Below the pieces are notes generated by a model. That model did no database searches. It was not told where the DNA came from and was given only the letters and a program-made list of their open reading frames with translations. Made by a program: the position numbers and the translations under genes. A stretch of 64,000 bases of DNA from Pseudomonas sp. CAN1. Lineage in GTDB: Bacteria; Pseudomonadota; Gammaproteobacteria; Pseudomonadales; Pseudomonadaceae. The DNA is taken from assembly GCF_030462585.1 (NCBI RefSeq), contig NZ_JASMRU010000003.1:98852-162851 (forward strand), written 5' to 3'. Positions within the stretch are counted from its first letter, which is position 1. Each line of letters starts with the position of its first letter. This document shows positions 30,839 through 39,618 of this stretch, one piece after another.

Positions 30839-33229
30839 ATGCGGCACTGGCTGATCTTCCTGATCCTTCTCATTCTCTCGCCAGTGGCGAGCGCCATCAG
30901 CTTCGACGAGCACGTCGGGCAATTGCCCCTGGGGCGGGCGATGGATGTCTTCGAGGACGTGCGCGGCACCGCCGACATCGCCGAGATCAGCTCGCCCGCG
31001 CTGGCTGCCAGCTTCCGCCGTCATGAGCGCGACGTACTGAATGCCGGCTATTCGCGCTCGGTGTTCTGGCTGCGCCTGGACCTCGACTATCAACCGAAGC
31101 CTTCGCGCGACCCGGCCAACTGGCTGCTGGAGCTGGCCTACCCGCCGCTGGACAAGCTCGACCTCTACCTGCCCGACGGCCAGGGCGGCTTCAAGCTCGC
31201 CCAGCGCACCGGCGACACGCTGCCGTTCGACAGCCGGCCGATCCGCCAGAACAACTACCTGTTCGACCTCAAGCTGGAGCCGGGCAAGCCGTTGCGCGTC
31301 TACCTGCGCCTGGAAAGCCAGGGCTCGATCCAGGCGCCGCTGACGCTCTGGTCGTCCAAGGCCTACCTGGAAGAGCAGCCGGGGCGCATCTACGTGCTGG
31401 GCATCATCTACGGCGTGCTGCTGGTGATGCTGATCTACAACCTGTTCATCTTCCTCAGCGTCCGCGATACCAGCTACCTCTACTACATCCTCTATATCGC
31501 CTCGTTCGGCCTCTACCAGATCTCGGTGAACGGCGCCGGCATCGAGTACTTCTGGCCGAACAATCCCTGGTGGGCAAATGCTTCCACGCCGTTCCTGATC
31601 GGCTCGGCGGGGCTGTTCGGCTGTCAGTTCGCCCGCAGTTTCCTGCACACCCGCGAACACAGCCTGTGGATCGACCGCATCCTGCGCGTGCTGATGGGCG
31701 TGGGCGCGCTGGTGATGGTGCTGGCGCTGACCGTCAGCTATGCCATCGCCCTGCGTCTGGCTACCTACCTGGCGCTGGCCTTCACCGTGGTGATCTTCAC
31801 TGCCGGCATCCTCGCCTGGCTGCGCGGCATGCGCGTGGCGCGCTACTTCATCTTCGCCTGGAGCGCCTTCCTGCTCGGCGGCATCATCAACACGCTGATG
31901 GTGCTGGGCCTGCTGCCGAACGTCTTCCTGACCATGTACGCCAGCCAGATCGGCTCGGCGCTGGAGGTCGGCCTGCTGTCGCTGGCGCTGGCCGACCGCA
32001 TCAACGCCATGAAGGAAGAGCGTACGCGCATCCTCCAGGAAACCAGCCGCAAGCTGGAGCAACTGAACCTGGAGCTGGCCAGCAGCAACCGCCTGAAGGA
32101 CGAATTCCTTGCCACCGTCACCCACGAACTGCGCACACCGATGAGCGGGGTGATCGGTTCGCTGGAGCTGATGCAGACGGTGCCCATGGACGTCGAACTG
32201 GCCCAGTACCACAAGACCGCCAGCGGCTCGGCGCGCGACATGATGCGCATGGTCAACGACATCCTCGCGCTGATCGAGCTGCAGGCCGGCAAGCTCTACC
32301 CGCGCCGCGAGCCGTTCAGCCTGCGCGGCCTGTGCGACGGGCTGCGCGCGCAGTACGCGCCGCGCGCCGAGGAGCGCGGGTTGCGCTTCGTCCTGCAGCT
32401 GGACGAAAGCCTGCCCGATACCCTCGAAGGCGACGCCGGCAAGCTGGCTCAGGCGCTGAACTACCTGATCGACAACGCCATCAAGTTCACCCACCAGGGT
32501 GGCGTCAACCTGCGCGTCAACGGCACGCCGAATGCCGAAGGGCTGGCGCTGCGCATCGAAGTGCAGGACAGCGGCATCGGTTTCTCCACGCCGGCGGACG
32601 GGGCGCTGTACCAGCGCTTCTTCCAGCTCGACGGTTCGCTGACCCGCGAATACGGCGGTCTCGGCATCGGCCTGGCGCTGTGTCGCAAGCTGGTGGCGTT
32701 GCTGGGCGGCGAGCTGGTTCACGAATCGGTGCCGGGGCAGGGCAGCCGCTTCACGCTGACCCTGCAGGTCGGCCAGCCAGCCCAGGGCATCGCGCCGCCG
32801 CCTCGGCGTGCCGGTGGCCAGGCAATGCGCAGCCCGGACCAGTGCACCGTGCTGGTGGTGGAGGACAACGCCATCAACCAGTTGGTGATCCGCGGCATGC
32901 TGCTCAAGCTCGGCTACCGCGTGCGCACCGCCGACAACGGCGCCGAGGCCATCGAGCTGCTGCGCCGGGAGACCGTCGACACCGTGCTGCTGGACTGCCA
33001 GATGCCGGTGATGGATGGCTTCGCCACCTGCCGGGCGATCCGCACTTTGCCGCGTTGCGCGGACCTGCCGGTACTGGCCATCACCGCTCACAGTCACAGT
33101 GGCGACCGCGAGCGCTGCCTGGCCGCCGGGATGAGCGACTACATGGCCAAGCCGGTGAAGTTCGAGGAACTGCAGACCCTGCTGCATGACTGGTTGCTGT
33201 GCCAGCCGGCGCTGCCCAGTTCGGCCTGA
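30839..33229 (+). CDS. ladS: Hybrid sensor kinase LadS
   Basis: Membrane hybrid histidine kinase. The ATG at 30839 opens a signal-like helix (LIFLILLILSPVASA) and gives 796 residues. A periplasmic 7TMR-DISMED2 domain (about 30-180), seven membrane helices (about 185-390), a coiled linker, a HisKA domain with His429 in THELRTPM, a HATPase domain and a receiver with Asp719 in LLDCQMPVMDG follow. In P. aeruginosa LadS (about the same length, and likewise next to thiD) feeds the GacS/GacA-Rsm network that controls biofilm and virulence. The start is chosen by the signal peptide; the frame extends upstream. Confidence 0.93.
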   Translation: MRHWLIFLILLILSPVASAISFDEHVGQLPLGRAMDVFEDVRGTADIAEISSPALAASFRRHERDVLNAGYSRSVFWLRLDLDYQPKPSRDPANWLLELAYPPLDKLDLYLPDGQGGFKLAQRTGDTLPFDSRPIRQNNYLFDLKLEPGKPLRVYLRLESQGSIQAPLTLWSSKAYLEEQPGRIYVLGIIYGVLLVMLIYNLFIFLSVRDTSYLYYILYIASFGLYQISVNGAGIEYFWPNNPWWANASTPFLIGSAGLFGCQFARSFLHTREHSLWIDRILRVLMGVGALVMVLALTVSYAIALRLATYLALAFTVVIFTAGILAWLRGMRVARYFIFAWSAFLLGGIINTLMVLGLLPNVFLTMYASQIGSALEVGLLSLALADRINAMKEERTRILQETSRKLEQLNLELASSNRLKDEFLATVTHELRTPMSGVIGSLELMQTVPMDVELAQYHKTASGSARDMMRMVNDILALIELQAGKLYPRREPFSLRGLCDGLRAQYAPRAEERGLRFVLQLDESLPDTLEGDAGKLAQALNYLIDNAIKFTHQGGVNLRVNGTPNAEGLALRIEVQDSGIGFSTPADGALYQRFFQLDGSLTREYGGLGIGLALCRKLVALLGGELVHESVPGQGSRFTLTLQVGQPAQGIAPPPRRAGGQAMRSPDQCTVLVVEDNAINQLVIRGMLLKLGYRVRTADNGAEAIELLRRETVDTVLLDCQMPVMDGFATCRAIRTLPRCADLPVLAITAHSHSGDRERCLAAGMSDYMAKPVKFEELQTLLHDWLLCQPALPSSA

Positions 33230-33303
33230 TCGCCACGTCCCGCTGGGGGCGTAGTGCGTGCCGGCGGAGTTCGTCCGTGATGCTTCTGCGCGGTTCGGTT
33301 CGG

Positions 33304-33373
33304 TTCGCGAGCAAGCTCGCTCCTACGAAGAGCGTGTCGCGGCTGACCTGTAGGAGCGAGCTTGCTCGCGAAC
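33304..33373. repeat. Inverted pair of GTAGGAGCGAGC units
   Basis: Units 33304-33329 and 33349-33373 in opposite orientation (TTCGCGAGCAAGCTCGCTCC and its complement), between ladS and ilvE at the left edge of the accessory block. Confidence 0.85.
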
Positions 33374-33410
33374 CGTTCTGGCGCCGGGCTCACCTCTATC
33401 GAACCCCAAA

Positions 33411-33446
33411 GAAAAACGCCGCGATCCCTTGCGGCATCGCGGCGTT
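33411..33446 (-). terminator. Terminator of ilvE
   Basis: 11-bp stem (33415-33425 and 33436-33446, AACGCCGCGAT and complement) followed on the minus strand by TTTTTCTTT. It lies 24 bases after the ilvE stop. Confidence 0.88.
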
Positions 33447-33469
33447 CGTTCTTTAGCGGGCTGTCAGGC

Positions 33470-34489
33470 TCAGACCTTGACGACCCAGCCCTCCGGGCCT
33501 TCCACGTCACCCTTCTGGATGCCGGTCAGCTCTTCGTAGAGGCGGCGGGTCACCGGGCCGACGTCGTCGCGGCTGAAGAACACGTGCAGGTTGTCCTTGT
33601 ACTGGATGCCGCCGATCGGGGTGATCACCGCGGCGGTACCGCAGGCGCCGGCTTCCTTGAAGCGCGCCAGGTCGTCGATGTGCACGTCGCCTTCGACCAC
33701 TTTCAGGCCCAGGCGCTGTTCGGCCAGCTGCATCAGCGACAGGCGGGTGATGCCCGGCAGCACGGAGCTGGAGCGCGGGGTGACGAACTCGTTGTCCTGG
33801 GTGATGGCGAAGAAGTTCGCCGAGCCCACTTCCTCGATGCGGCTGTGGGTGGCCGGGTCGAGGTAGATGCAGTCGGCGAAGCCGTCTTTCTTGGCCTGGG
33901 CGCCGGGCATCAGGCTGGCGGCGTAGTTGCCGCCGACCTTGGCGGCGCCGGTGCCGTTGGGGGCGGCGCGGTCGTAGGTGGAGATCACGAAGTCATGGGG
34001 CTTCATGCCGCCCTTGAAGTAGGCGCCGACGGGGATGCAGAACACCGAGAAGATGAATTCCGGAGCCGGGCGCACGCCGATGTTGTCGCCCACGCCGATC
34101 ACGAACGGGCGCAGGTACAGCGCGCCGCCGGAGCCGTACGGCGGAATGAAGCGCTCGTTGGCGCGCACGACCTGCTTGCAGGCCTCGATGAACTGCGCCT
34201 CGGAAACTTGCGGCATCAGTACGCGGGCGCAGCTGCGGGCCATGCGCGCGGCGTTCTGGTCCGGGCGGAACAGGTTGATCGAGCCGTCCTTGCAGCGGTA
34301 GGCCTTCAGACCTTCGAAGCACTGCTGGCCGTAGTGCAGGGCCGAGGAGCCTTCACTGATGTGCAGGGTGTTGTCTTCGGTCAGCTTGCCGTCGTCCCAC
34401 AGACCATCGCGCCAGTGGGAGATGTAGCGGAAGTCGGTCTTGATGTAATCGAATCCGAGCGTGCCCCAATCGATGTCTTTCTGTTCCAT
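33470..34489 (-). CDS. ilvE: Branched-chain amino acid aminotransferase
   Basis: PLP fold-type IV transaminase for the last step of Ile, Val and Leu synthesis and the first step of their breakdown. The ATG at 34489 has GAGGCA upstream and gives 339 residues; a TTG at 34504 is a poorer choice. This is the longer BCAT type (QQCFEGLKAYRCKDG, MARSCARVLMP, and AAKVGGNYAASLMPG with the PLP lysine). The nearby CoA catabolic operon could use branched acids, but the link is only positional. Confidence 0.94.
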   Translation of the reverse strand: MEQKDIDWGTLGFDYIKTDFRYISHWRDGLWDDGKLTEDNTLHISEGSSALHYGQQCFEGLKAYRCKDGSINLFRPDQNAARMARSCARVLMPQVSEAQFIEACKQVVRANERFIPPYGSGGALYLRPFVIGVGDNIGVRPAPEFIFSVFCIPVGAYFKGGMKPHDFVISTYDRAAPNGTGAAKVGGNYAASLMPGAQAKKDGFADCIYLDPATHSRIEEVGSANFFAITQDNEFVTPRSSSVLPGITRLSLMQLAEQRLGLKVVEGDVHIDDLARFKEAGACGTAAVITPIGGIQYKDNLHVFFSRDDVGPVTRRLYEELTGIQKGDVEGPEGWVVKV

Positions 34490-34684
34490 GGTTGCCTCAT
34501 TCAAAGGGATTACCTGCGGCTGCCGCGAGCCATGCGAGGCCGGCGAACATCCGGGCAGAGGGTTTGGCGGGCTCTGGCAGCGGGCGCGGGCTGAATCGAC
34601 CAGGGATTCGGCTGCGGGGCGGGAACGATCGTTCGCCGCGGGATGGTCACCGCCAGGACTCCATCAAGACCTGCCATGATACCG

Positions 34685-34724
34685 GCGATATTCGCGGCTG
34701 TGGGCACCGGCCCGCGAATATCGC
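34685..34724. promoter_or_regulatory. 13-bp inverted repeat upstream of ilvE
   Basis: Perfect arms 34685-34697 and 34712-34724 (GCGATATTCGCGG and complement) with a 14-base loop, about 195 bases before the ilvE start and 155 after the IclR stop. No T-run. The 389-base gap 34490-34878 holds no gene; an ilvE promoter or leader is expected there. Confidence 0.6.
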
Positions 34725-34878
34725 TGCCATCAGTCGCTTCGGGAACCGAGCGACAGGGCGACGGCTGACAGCCTGTTCCTTCCGCTGCTGCGCGCGTCGC
34801 CTTCCTATATAGGGAGGTGCCACCCAGGAATTGGCATTAATTTGTGAATGCCTTTTCCTATGCTGAATGTTGTTCGTC

Positions 34879-35694
34879 TTATTCCGGCGATTCGACCGGC
34901 TTCTGCGGGAACAGCGAGCGACTGATGAATCGCGCGGTTTCATGCAGGCTGGCGCCGATCTGCTCCAGCTTCTCGCGCTCGTGCTGGGCGCTGATGCCGA
35001 TGCCGGAAATGATGAAGCGCGGCTGCCGTTCGTGGTCGGTGATGGCGCTGGCGACCATGCTGACGCCGCGATAGAGATGGTCCTGGTCGATGGCCCAGCC
35101 GTGCTCCAGGGCGCCGGCGGCGTCGCGGTGGTATTCCTCGAAGCTCGGCGGACTTTCCCAGCGTACGCGGGTCAGGCGGCGGCGCAGTTCGTCGTCCGGA
35201 AGATTGCGCAGGCCGGCGATGCAGCGGCCGGCGGCGCCTACCAGCTCCGGCAGGCGCGAGCCGATGGCGACGTTGACGTGGGCCACGGTGGGCGCGGACA
35301 CGGCGATCACGCGGATGTGTGCGTCATCGGTCACCTGCCACAGGGTGATCAGTATCTGGTGGCTGGTGCTCAGTCGCTCCAGTTCCGGCTGGATCAGGTC
35401 GGCGTAGCTGCGGCCGATGAAGCTCACCGCCAGCTCCGACAGGCCCAGGCCCAGGCGGTAGGTCTTGGTCTCGTTGTCGAACGAGGTCAGCTGCTCGTTG
35501 CTCAGCGTGCGCAGGATATTGAAGGTGGTGCTCGGGCTGATACCGGTAGCGCGGGCGATGGCGGTCGCGCCCTCGGGGCCTTCGGCGTTGGCCAGGTGGC
35601 GGAGGATCTGGATGGCGTTCACCACGGCGCCGACATCCTTGGCGCTGCCGGTGCGTTTGCTGCTGGCTTCTTCGACGGTCTTTTCAGTGGTCAT
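34879..35694 (-). CDS. IclR family transcriptional regulator
   Basis: From the ATG at 35694 the protein has 271 residues; an ATG at 35715 adds seven. An N-terminal winged helix-turn-helix (AIQILRHLA, TAIARATGISPSTTFNILRTL) is followed by an IclR effector domain (IGSRLPELVGAAGRCIAGL, GVSMVASAITD). It is divergent from the CoA catabolic operon, with inverted and direct repeats in between, and probably controls that operon through a CoA thioester or free acid ligand. Confidence 0.9.
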   Translation of the reverse strand: MTTEKTVEEASSKRTGSAKDVGAVVNAIQILRHLANAEGPEGATAIARATGISPSTTFNILRTLSNEQLTSFDNETKTYRLGLGLSELAVSFIGRSYADLIQPELERLSTSHQILITLWQVTDDAHIRVIAVSAPTVAHVNVAIGSRLPELVGAAGRCIAGLRNLPDDELRRRLTRVRWESPPSFEEYHRDAAGALEHGWAIDQDHLYRGVSMVASAITDHERQPRFIISGIGISAQHEREKLEQIGASLHETARFISRSLFPQKPVESPE

Positions 35695-35737
35695 ATTCTG
35701 TATTCTGATTGACATTCAGTATTGTGAATGTATTCTG
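35694..35737. promoter_or_regulatory. Candidate IclR operator region
   Basis: Three copies of TATTCTG (35694-35700, 35701-35707, 35731-35737) and an inverted repeat CATTCA-N6-TGAATG (35713-35730). The array overlaps the possible starts of the IclR gene and lies about 100 bases before the first gene of the operon. Confidence 0.6.
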
Positions 35738-35835
35738 ACCCTGCGACGCCTGCAACGGCTTCTTTCAAGCTGGCTTGGCATGGGCGGTAACGCACTTTGC
35801 AACAAAGGCAGAACAAGAACAAAGGAGAAACCTCG

Positions 35836-36222
35836 ATGGTGGATTTCCCCGACCGCAACATGCCAGGGCCAGAGGCGCAGTACCTTGCCTTCCTCGCCCA
35901 GGGTCGCTTCATGTTGCAGCGCAGCGCCTCCACCGGCCAGCACGTGTTCTACCCGCGCACCCAGGTGCCGGGCAGCGGCGAGACGGACCTGGAATGGGTC
36001 CCCGCCAGTGGCCTGGGCACCCTTTATGCCCTGACCGTCAACCGCGCCCGCAGCGGTGACTACAACATCGCCCTGATCGACCTCGACGAAGGTGTGCGCA
36101 TGATGTCGCGCATCGAAGGTCATCTCAGCCTGCCCATCGGCACCCGCGTCAAGGCGCGCATCGCCCAGCAGGACAGCGGCCCCGCCGTGGTCTTCGAGCC
36201 GCTGGCGGAGGTGCAGGCATGA
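35836..36222 (+). CDS. DUF35 OB-fold protein without zinc ribbon
   Basis: A 128-residue protein with AAAGGAG before the ATG. The alignment pattern of DUF35 acyl-CoA-associated proteins is clear (LEWVPASGLGTLYALTVNRA, YNIALIDLDEGVRMMSRIEG, GTRVKARI). The N-terminal zinc ribbon normally has four cysteines, but here the whole protein contains none, so metal binding is lost. DUF35 proteins usually form complexes with the thiolase-like protein encoded next to them, and the four-base overlap (ATGA) with the next gene supports a complex. In Ltp2-type aldolases the DUF35 partner is required for activity. Confidence 0.85.
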   Translation: MVDFPDRNMPGPEAQYLAFLAQGRFMLQRSASTGQHVFYPRTQVPGSGETDLEWVPASGLGTLYALTVNRARSGDYNIALIDLDEGVRMMSRIEGHLSLPIGTRVKARIAQQDSGPAVVFEPLAEVQA

Positions 36223-37370
36223 GCCAGGTTCTACGCGGCAAGACCGCCATCGTCGGCATCGGCAGCGCCGGTATCGGCGAAGCCCACGGCTACAGCGCCA
36301 TGGAACTGCTCGGCCAGGCCTCGCTGAAGGCCATCGCCGATGCCGGGCTGAAACTCTCGGACATCGACGCGGTGTTCTCGGCCACCAGCTCCCACGCCTT
36401 CCCGACCCTCTCGGTCTGCGAGTACCTGGGCATCAAGCCGAAGTTCGTCGATGGCACCAACGTCGGCGGCTCCAGCTTCGAACTGCATCTGTTGCAGGCG
36501 ACCCTGGCCCTGGAGGCCGGCCTGTGCGACGCGGCACTGATCTGCTACGGCTCCAACCAGCGCACCGCCGGCGGCAAGCTGGTATCGATGAGCGAGCCGC
36601 AGTGGCACGAGACGCCCTACCAGCCGCGCCATCCGATCACCGCCTACGGCCTCGCTGCCAGCCGCCACATGCACCAGTACGGCACCACCCGTGAGCACCT
36701 GGCCGAAGTGGCCGTTGCCGCTCGGGGCTGGGCCAACCTCAACCCGGAAGCCTTCGCCCGTGGCCCGCTGAGCATCGACGAAGTGCTCGCCGCGCGGATG
36801 ATCAGCGACCCGCTGAGCAAGGCCGACTGCTGCCTGGTCACCGATGGCGGCGGCGCCTGCGTGATGGTCCGCGCCGACCGTGCGCGCGACCTGCCCAGGG
36901 CGCCGATCTACTTCCTCGGCGCCGCCGGTGCGCAGTGGCATCGCTCCATCGTGTCGATGCCCGACCTCACCGTCACCGCTGCCTCCGAGAGTGGCCCGCG
37001 GGCCATGCAGATGGCCGGGGTGAAGCACTCGGACATCGACCTGGTGATGGTCTACGACGCCTTCACCATCAATACGATCCTGTTCCTCGAAGACCTCGGC
37101 TTCTGCCCGAAGGGCGAGGGCGGTCGCTTCGTCCAGGGCGGGCGTATCGCCCCCGGCGGCAAGCTGGCGGTGAACACCAACGGCGGCGGGCTGTCCTGTG
37201 TGCATCCGGGCATGTACGGCATGTTCCTGATCATCGAGGCGGTCACCCAGTTGCGCCGCCAGGCCGGTGAGCGCCAGTTGAAGAAGGCCGACGTGGCACT
37301 GCTGCACGGCAACGGCGGGACCTTGTCCAGCCAGGTCACCGCGCTGCTCGGCACCCAAGCGGTGCTTTGA
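36219..37370 (+). CDS. Thiolase-fold protein, probable Ltp2-like retro-aldolase
   Basis: A 383-residue thiolase-superfamily protein of the SCP2/Ltp type. The usual N-terminal nucleophile cysteine is missing: the site reads TNVGGSSFE with Ser85-Ser86. Retained are Tyr279 in VYDAFT, His329 and Tyr333 in VHPGMYG. Tyrosines in equivalent-looking motifs have been proposed as catalytic in the steroid side-chain aldolase Ltp2. A retro-aldol cleavage of a beta-hydroxyacyl-CoA is therefore more likely than thiolysis. It is coupled to the DUF35 gene. Confidence 0.82.
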   Translation: MSQVLRGKTAIVGIGSAGIGEAHGYSAMELLGQASLKAIADAGLKLSDIDAVFSATSSHAFPTLSVCEYLGIKPKFVDGTNVGGSSFELHLLQATLALEAGLCDAALICYGSNQRTAGGKLVSMSEPQWHETPYQPRHPITAYGLAASRHMHQYGTTREHLAEVAVAARGWANLNPEAFARGPLSIDEVLAARMISDPLSKADCCLVTDGGGACVMVRADRARDLPRAPIYFLGAAGAQWHRSIVSMPDLTVTAASESGPRAMQMAGVKHSDIDLVMVYDAFTINTILFLEDLGFCPKGEGGRFVQGGRIAPGGKLAVNTNGGGLSCVHPGMYGMFLIIEAVTQLRRQAGERQLKKADVALLHGNGGTLSSQVTALLGTQAVL

Positions 37371-37482
37371 CATTCGGGCACAACGCTCCCGGTGGCTGCT
37401 TCGCGCAGCACGCCGTGGACGCGCTCGCCCTCGCGCCGGCAGACAAGCTCCCGGCACCCGCAATCTGTTCAGGTGGAACGTC

Positions 37483-39618
37483 ATGTCAGTGAGTCACTTG
37501 CAACACACCGGTTTCTCCAGCCTCACCCCCCTGGTGCAGCCGCGCTCGGTGGCCGTGGTCGGTGCCTCCAGCGACCCGCACCGCATCGGCGGCCGCCCCA
37601 TTGCCTACATGCTGCGCAACGGCTTTTCCGGACGCATCCTGCCGGTGAACCCCAACCGTACCGAAATCCAGGGCCTGCCGGCCTACGCCAGCGTCGACGC
37701 GCTGCCCGAGGCGCCGGACGTGGCGATCATCGCGGTGCCGGCGCCGCAGGTGCTGGAGACCGTCCAGGCGCTGGGTCGCAAGGGCGCGCGCAGCGCCATC
37801 GTGTTCTCCTCCGGTTTCAGTGAAGTCGGCGAGGAGGGCGTGGCCATGCAGGACGCCATCGTCGAAGCCGCCCGTGTGGCCAACATGCGCCTGCTGGGGC
37901 CGAACGCACTGGGCGTGTTTAACGCCAACCTGGGCTACTACGCCTTCTTCTCCACCAGCCTGGAACGCGGCATTCCGCTGGCCGGGCGGGTCGGCATCGC
38001 CACCCAGTCCGGCGCCTACGGCGCACACCTGCTCGGCCTGTCGCGGCAGCGCGGGCTGGGCACGCCGATCTGCGTCGCCACCGGCAACGAGGCCGACGTC
38101 ACCCTGGGCGACGCCATCGGCTGGCTGGTGGAGTCGCCGGAGATCGACGTGGTGATGGCCTACGCCGAATCCATCCGCAACGTCGACAGCTTCCTCGCCG
38201 CCCTCGAAGCGGCCCACCGCGCGGGCAAGCCGGTGATCCTGCACAAGGTCGGACGCAGCGAACTGGGCGGCCGCGCCGCCATGTCGCACACCGCCTCCCT
38301 GGCCGGTGACGACAAGGTGCTCGACGCAGTGCTGGCCGACTATGCGGTGGTGCGTGCGCGCACCACCGAGGAACTGGTGGACATCGCCTACCTCGCCACC
38401 CAGCGCATCTACCCGGTGAACAACAGCCTGGGGATGATCACCGTCAGCGGCGGTGCCGGCATCATCGTCAGCGACGCTGCCGAGGACGTCGGCCTGGCCA
38501 TGCCGCCGATGCCCGAAGCGGCCCAGGCGCGCCTGAAGCAGCGCCTGCACTACGCCTCGCCGTTGAATCCGGTGGATTGCACCGCCCAGGCGCTGAACGA
38601 CCTGAGCCTGGTGCACGACTTCACCGAATCCATGGTGGTGGACGGCGGCTACCGCTCGCTGATCGCCTTCTTCACCCAGGCCGGCACCGCTGCCTCCATC
38701 GGCCCGCGCCTGGCCGAGCAGTTCGCGCGGATCAAGGCCGATCACCCGGACCGCCTGTTCGTGGTCTCGGTGATGGGTGAGGGGGAGGAGCTGGCGCCGT
38801 ACCAGAAGGCCGGCTTCGCCCTGTTCGAGGACCCGACCCGCGCGGTTCGCGCGATCCAGGCCATGGGGCAGCTGGGCGAAGCCTTCGCCCGACCGTTGCG
38901 CAAGATTCCCGTACCCGGCGGCGTCGAGCTGCCGACCAGCACGCCCGGTGAGGCCGAAGCCAAGCAACTGCTGGCGCGCGCCGGCATCGAATCCGCGCCC
39001 GAGCGCGTGCTGAAAAACGCTGTGGAAGCCGCCGCGTTCGCCGAGCAGATCGGCTTCCCGGTGGTGCTGAAAATCGCCTCGGCAGACATCCTGCACAAGT
39101 CGGAAATCGGCGGCGTGCTGCTCAACGTCAGCAGCGCTCAGGCAGTACGCGAGGGCTACGACCTGCTGCTCCAGCGAGCAGCTGAACATGCGCCGAATGC
39201 CCGTCTCGACGGCGTGCTGGTGGCCCGTCAACTGCAGGGCGGCGTCGAGTGCTTCATGGGCATCCAGCGCGACCCGCAGTTCGGCCCGGTGGCGGTGTTC
39301 GGTCTCGGCGGCATCTTCGTCGAAGTGCTCAAGGACGTGGTGTTCCGCCGCTGCCCGTTCGGCGTCGACGAGGCCGAGCAGATGATCCGCAGCATCAAGG
39401 GCGCACCGCTGCTGCTGGGCGCCCGTGGCCGTCCGGTGACGGACATCAAGGCGCTGTCGCGGGTGCTCGCGCAGCTCTCGCAGTTCGCTGCCGAGGCCGG
39501 CCCGCGCCTGCGTTCGGTGGACCTCAACCCGGTCTTCGCCATGCCCGAGGGGCAGGGCGCCTGGGCCGCCGACGCGGTGCTGGAAGTGGAGGAGGTGACC
39601 CATGGCGCTGAATCCTGA
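37483..39618 (+). CDS. ADP-forming-type acyl-CoA synthetase, fused alpha-beta
   Basis: A 711-residue fusion: CoA-binding Rossmann domain (RSVAVVGASSDPHRIGGRP, about 20-140), ligase CoA domains with SHTASLAGDD (His269, a candidate phospho-histidine), and a C-terminal ATP-grasp domain (about 485-700; PVVLKIASADILHKSEIGGV, GPVAVFGLGGIFVE). Related enzymes activate acids such as pimelate or acetate with ADP or AMP formation. Here it probably activates the imported substrate. The stop overlaps the MaoC start by 17 bases. 112 bases separate it from the thiolase-like gene. Confidence 0.9.
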   Translation: MSVSHLQHTGFSSLTPLVQPRSVAVVGASSDPHRIGGRPIAYMLRNGFSGRILPVNPNRTEIQGLPAYASVDALPEAPDVAIIAVPAPQVLETVQALGRKGARSAIVFSSGFSEVGEEGVAMQDAIVEAARVANMRLLGPNALGVFNANLGYYAFFSTSLERGIPLAGRVGIATQSGAYGAHLLGLSRQRGLGTPICVATGNEADVTLGDAIGWLVESPEIDVVMAYAESIRNVDSFLAALEAAHRAGKPVILHKVGRSELGGRAAMSHTASLAGDDKVLDAVLADYAVVRARTTEELVDIAYLATQRIYPVNNSLGMITVSGGAGIIVSDAAEDVGLAMPPMPEAAQARLKQRLHYASPLNPVDCTAQALNDLSLVHDFTESMVVDGGYRSLIAFFTQAGTAASIGPRLAEQFARIKADHPDRLFVVSVMGEGEELAPYQKAGFALFEDPTRAVRAIQAMGQLGEAFARPLRKIPVPGGVELPTSTPGEAEAKQLLARAGIESAPERVLKNAVEAAAFAEQIGFPVVLKIASADILHKSEIGGVLLNVSSAQAVREGYDLLLQRAAEHAPNARLDGVLVARQLQGGVECFMGIQRDPQFGPVAVFGLGGIFVEVLKDVVFRRCPFGVDEAEQMIRSIKGAPLLLGARGRPVTDIKALSRVLAQLSQFAAEAGPRLRSVDLNPVFAMPEGQGAWAADAVLEVEEVTHGAES

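Noticed and set aside
30203..33187. 994-codon minus-strand frame opposite ladS
   Set aside because: Shadow frame in GC-rich sequence; it also runs through thiD in the wrong frame.
37486..39603. 705-codon minus-strand frame opposite the acyl-CoA synthetase
   Set aside because: Composition is typical of antisense frames and no motif is present.
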